Shown here: in pieces, positions 23,348 to 24,302 of the stretch
Layout: every line of letters begins with the position of its first letter
How positions within the stretch are numbered: the first letter of the stretch is position 1
NCBI GenBank assembly: GCA_963648205.1
Contig: CAVJCT010000011.1
Coordinates: forward strand, 1-24,302
Reading direction: 5' to 3'
Length of the DNA stretch: 24,302 bases
Source of the DNA: UBA1181 sp963648205
GTDB lineage: Bacteria; Bacteroidota; Bacteroidia; Bacteroidales; Paludibacteraceae
Made by a program: the position numbers and the translations under genes
The notes under the pieces: generated by a model
What the model was told of the DNA's origin: nothing
What the model saw: the letters and a program-made list of their open reading frames with translations, nothing else
Databases searched by the model: none

Positions 23348-24302
23348 GTATCAAGTCTAAATATTGATTTATAAAAGTGTCAGGAGAAAATTTCGACTCA
23401 ATGATTGCTCTACTTTTTCTGCCCATTTCTTTCCTATCTTCTTCCGACAAGTGCAAGATTGAAATCAATTTCTGCGTCATATCTTCAACATTATAAGGCT
23501 CAAAAAGTACTGCATTTTCACCATCTTCTACAATCCTTTCATTATCACAAACCCGACTGCAAGCAATCGACAGTCCACATGCCATCGCCTCACAAACCAC
23601 ATTGGGGAAGCCCTCATAGAGAGAAGGCAAGCAGAAAACATCCGCATTCCAATAGGCTTCCCTCACATCTCGAGTAGAGCGATGAAAAATAAAGATGTCG
23701 GTTAAATTCAATGAGTTTATCCCATCACAGCACGTCTTATAATAGTTTTCATCAGCAGCCTCACCATACCAATCCACACGGATTTTCAGTCCTGCATCCA
23801 CCACATTCTTTATCGCTCGAATATAATTGATTACATTTTTCTGTTGACTAATTCGAGCGACCGTCAGAATCCTAATCAAATCACTTTTTTCCTTCAAATT
23901 CTCTTTTGGATGGAAATATTCTGCATCTACGGAATTGGTGATTACATGAATTTTATCAGTCAAAGATGGATAGTTTTGTCGGATAAACTCGCTTTGCGTA
24001 TAGGAATTTGGGACGATTGAATCCGCAAATCGATACAAGAAAAATTTGATTTTGTCTCTCCTGCTTAATTCCTGCGTAACATTTCTTTCCGACACAATCA
24101 GTCTAAAATCTCTTCCCAACATCCTCAAAACCAACTTAGCCACACAAGCCATCACGCAGGCCGTGTCTAAATAAGCCACCACAGCAGATGGGCGTTCTTT
24201 ATACAACTCCCGAATGATTCTAAGCAATCGTCTTCCCCGAGAGAGTCCATTAGCCACACATCGATATGCCACCTTGGCTTGGTTCAACAAAGGCAGATAA
24301 AA
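23340..24302 (-). CDS. GT4-type glycosyltransferase (5' end outside window)
   Basis: About 320 residues are visible; the frame is still open at the right edge (it reads FYLPLLNQ there), so the true N-terminus, with the usual GGAERV-type region, is missing. The TTG at 24290 is not a credible start. Visible GT-B features are LIVSERN, ADSIVPNSYTQSEFIRQNYP, VITNSVDAEYF, ILTVARISQQKNVINYIRAI (the nucleotide-sugar domain start) and EGFPNVVCEAMACG, which has an intact EX7E pair. It belongs to the same family as the downstream GT4 but is clearly not a recent copy. It overlaps that gene by 8 bases and presumably continues the polysaccharide operon beyond the window. Confidence 0.92.
   Translation of the reverse strand, partial: FYLPLLNQAKVAYRCVANGLSRGRRLLRIIRELYKERPSAVVAYLDTACVMACVAKLVLRMLGRDFRLIVSERNVTQELSRRDKIKFFLYRFADSIVPNSYTQSEFIRQNYPSLTDKIHVITNSVDAEYFHPKENLKEKSDLIRILTVARISQQKNVINYIRAIKNVVDAGLKIRVDWYGEAADENYYKTCCDGINSLNLTDIFIFHRSTRDVREAYWNADVFCLPSLYEGFPNVVCEAMACGLSIACSRVCDNERIVEDGENAVLFEPYNVEDMTQKLISILHLSEEDRKEMGRKSRAIIESKFSPDTFINQYLDLIHG

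Overview
The window looks like a chromosomal segment from a Bacteroidetes bacterium, most likely of the order Bacteroidales. Evidence for this: a short TonB receptor paired with a beta-propeller lipoprotein whose Cys is followed by SKDDDE (the Bacteroidetes surface-export signal); a secreted giant protein with Ig_7-like repeats of the kind seen in type IX secretion cargo; DUF4422 glycosyltransferase; and upstream sites matching the Bacteroidetes -7 element TAnnTTTG (TATCTTTG, TACATTTG, TATTTTTG). Base composition is moderate to low GC by eye. I saw no rRNA, tRNA, CRISPR array or insertion sequence.

Layout. 1-5782 (minus): one uninterrupted frame running off the left edge, at least 1927 residues. 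It has a signal peptide, a glycoside hydrolase family 8 domain, DUF11-like segments, a jelly-roll-like segment and a string of Ig-like repeats. 5958-9441 (minus): a BtuG-like surface lipoprotein and a BtuB-like TonB receptor, together a probable vitamin B12 uptake pair, separated by a 367-base gap holding a nested inverted repeat but no gene I can support. 9410-11099 (minus): two tandem rhomboid proteases, the second overlapping the start of the TonB receptor gene. 11160-13420 (minus): a DUF4422 glycosyltransferase and a Wzx-type flippase. 13587-17226 (plus): HU-family DNA-binding protein with a clear terminator, then argS and asnS. 17301-24302 (minus): an acetyltransferase, an ABC ATPase, pcm, rsmG, a family-2 glycosyltransferase, a TviB-type UDP-sugar dehydrogenase and two GT4 glycosyltransferases, the last cut by the right edge.

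How they fit. The minus-strand genes at both ends of the plus-strand block form a surface polysaccharide locus: nucleotide-sugar oxidation (TviB), chain assembly (two GT4, one GT2, DUF4422), decoration (acetyltransferase) and export (flippase). It is split by HU-argS-asnS and also contains a housekeeping block (rsmG-pcm-ABC ATPase) that seems to have its own promoter. The left half is cell-envelope work: B12 capture at the surface, membrane proteolysis and a large secreted polysaccharide-active protein. The genes are mostly of familiar families. The least explained items are the domain architecture of the giant GH8 protein, the structured gap between btuB and btuG, and a 24-base perfect palindrome between pcm and the ABC ATPase.
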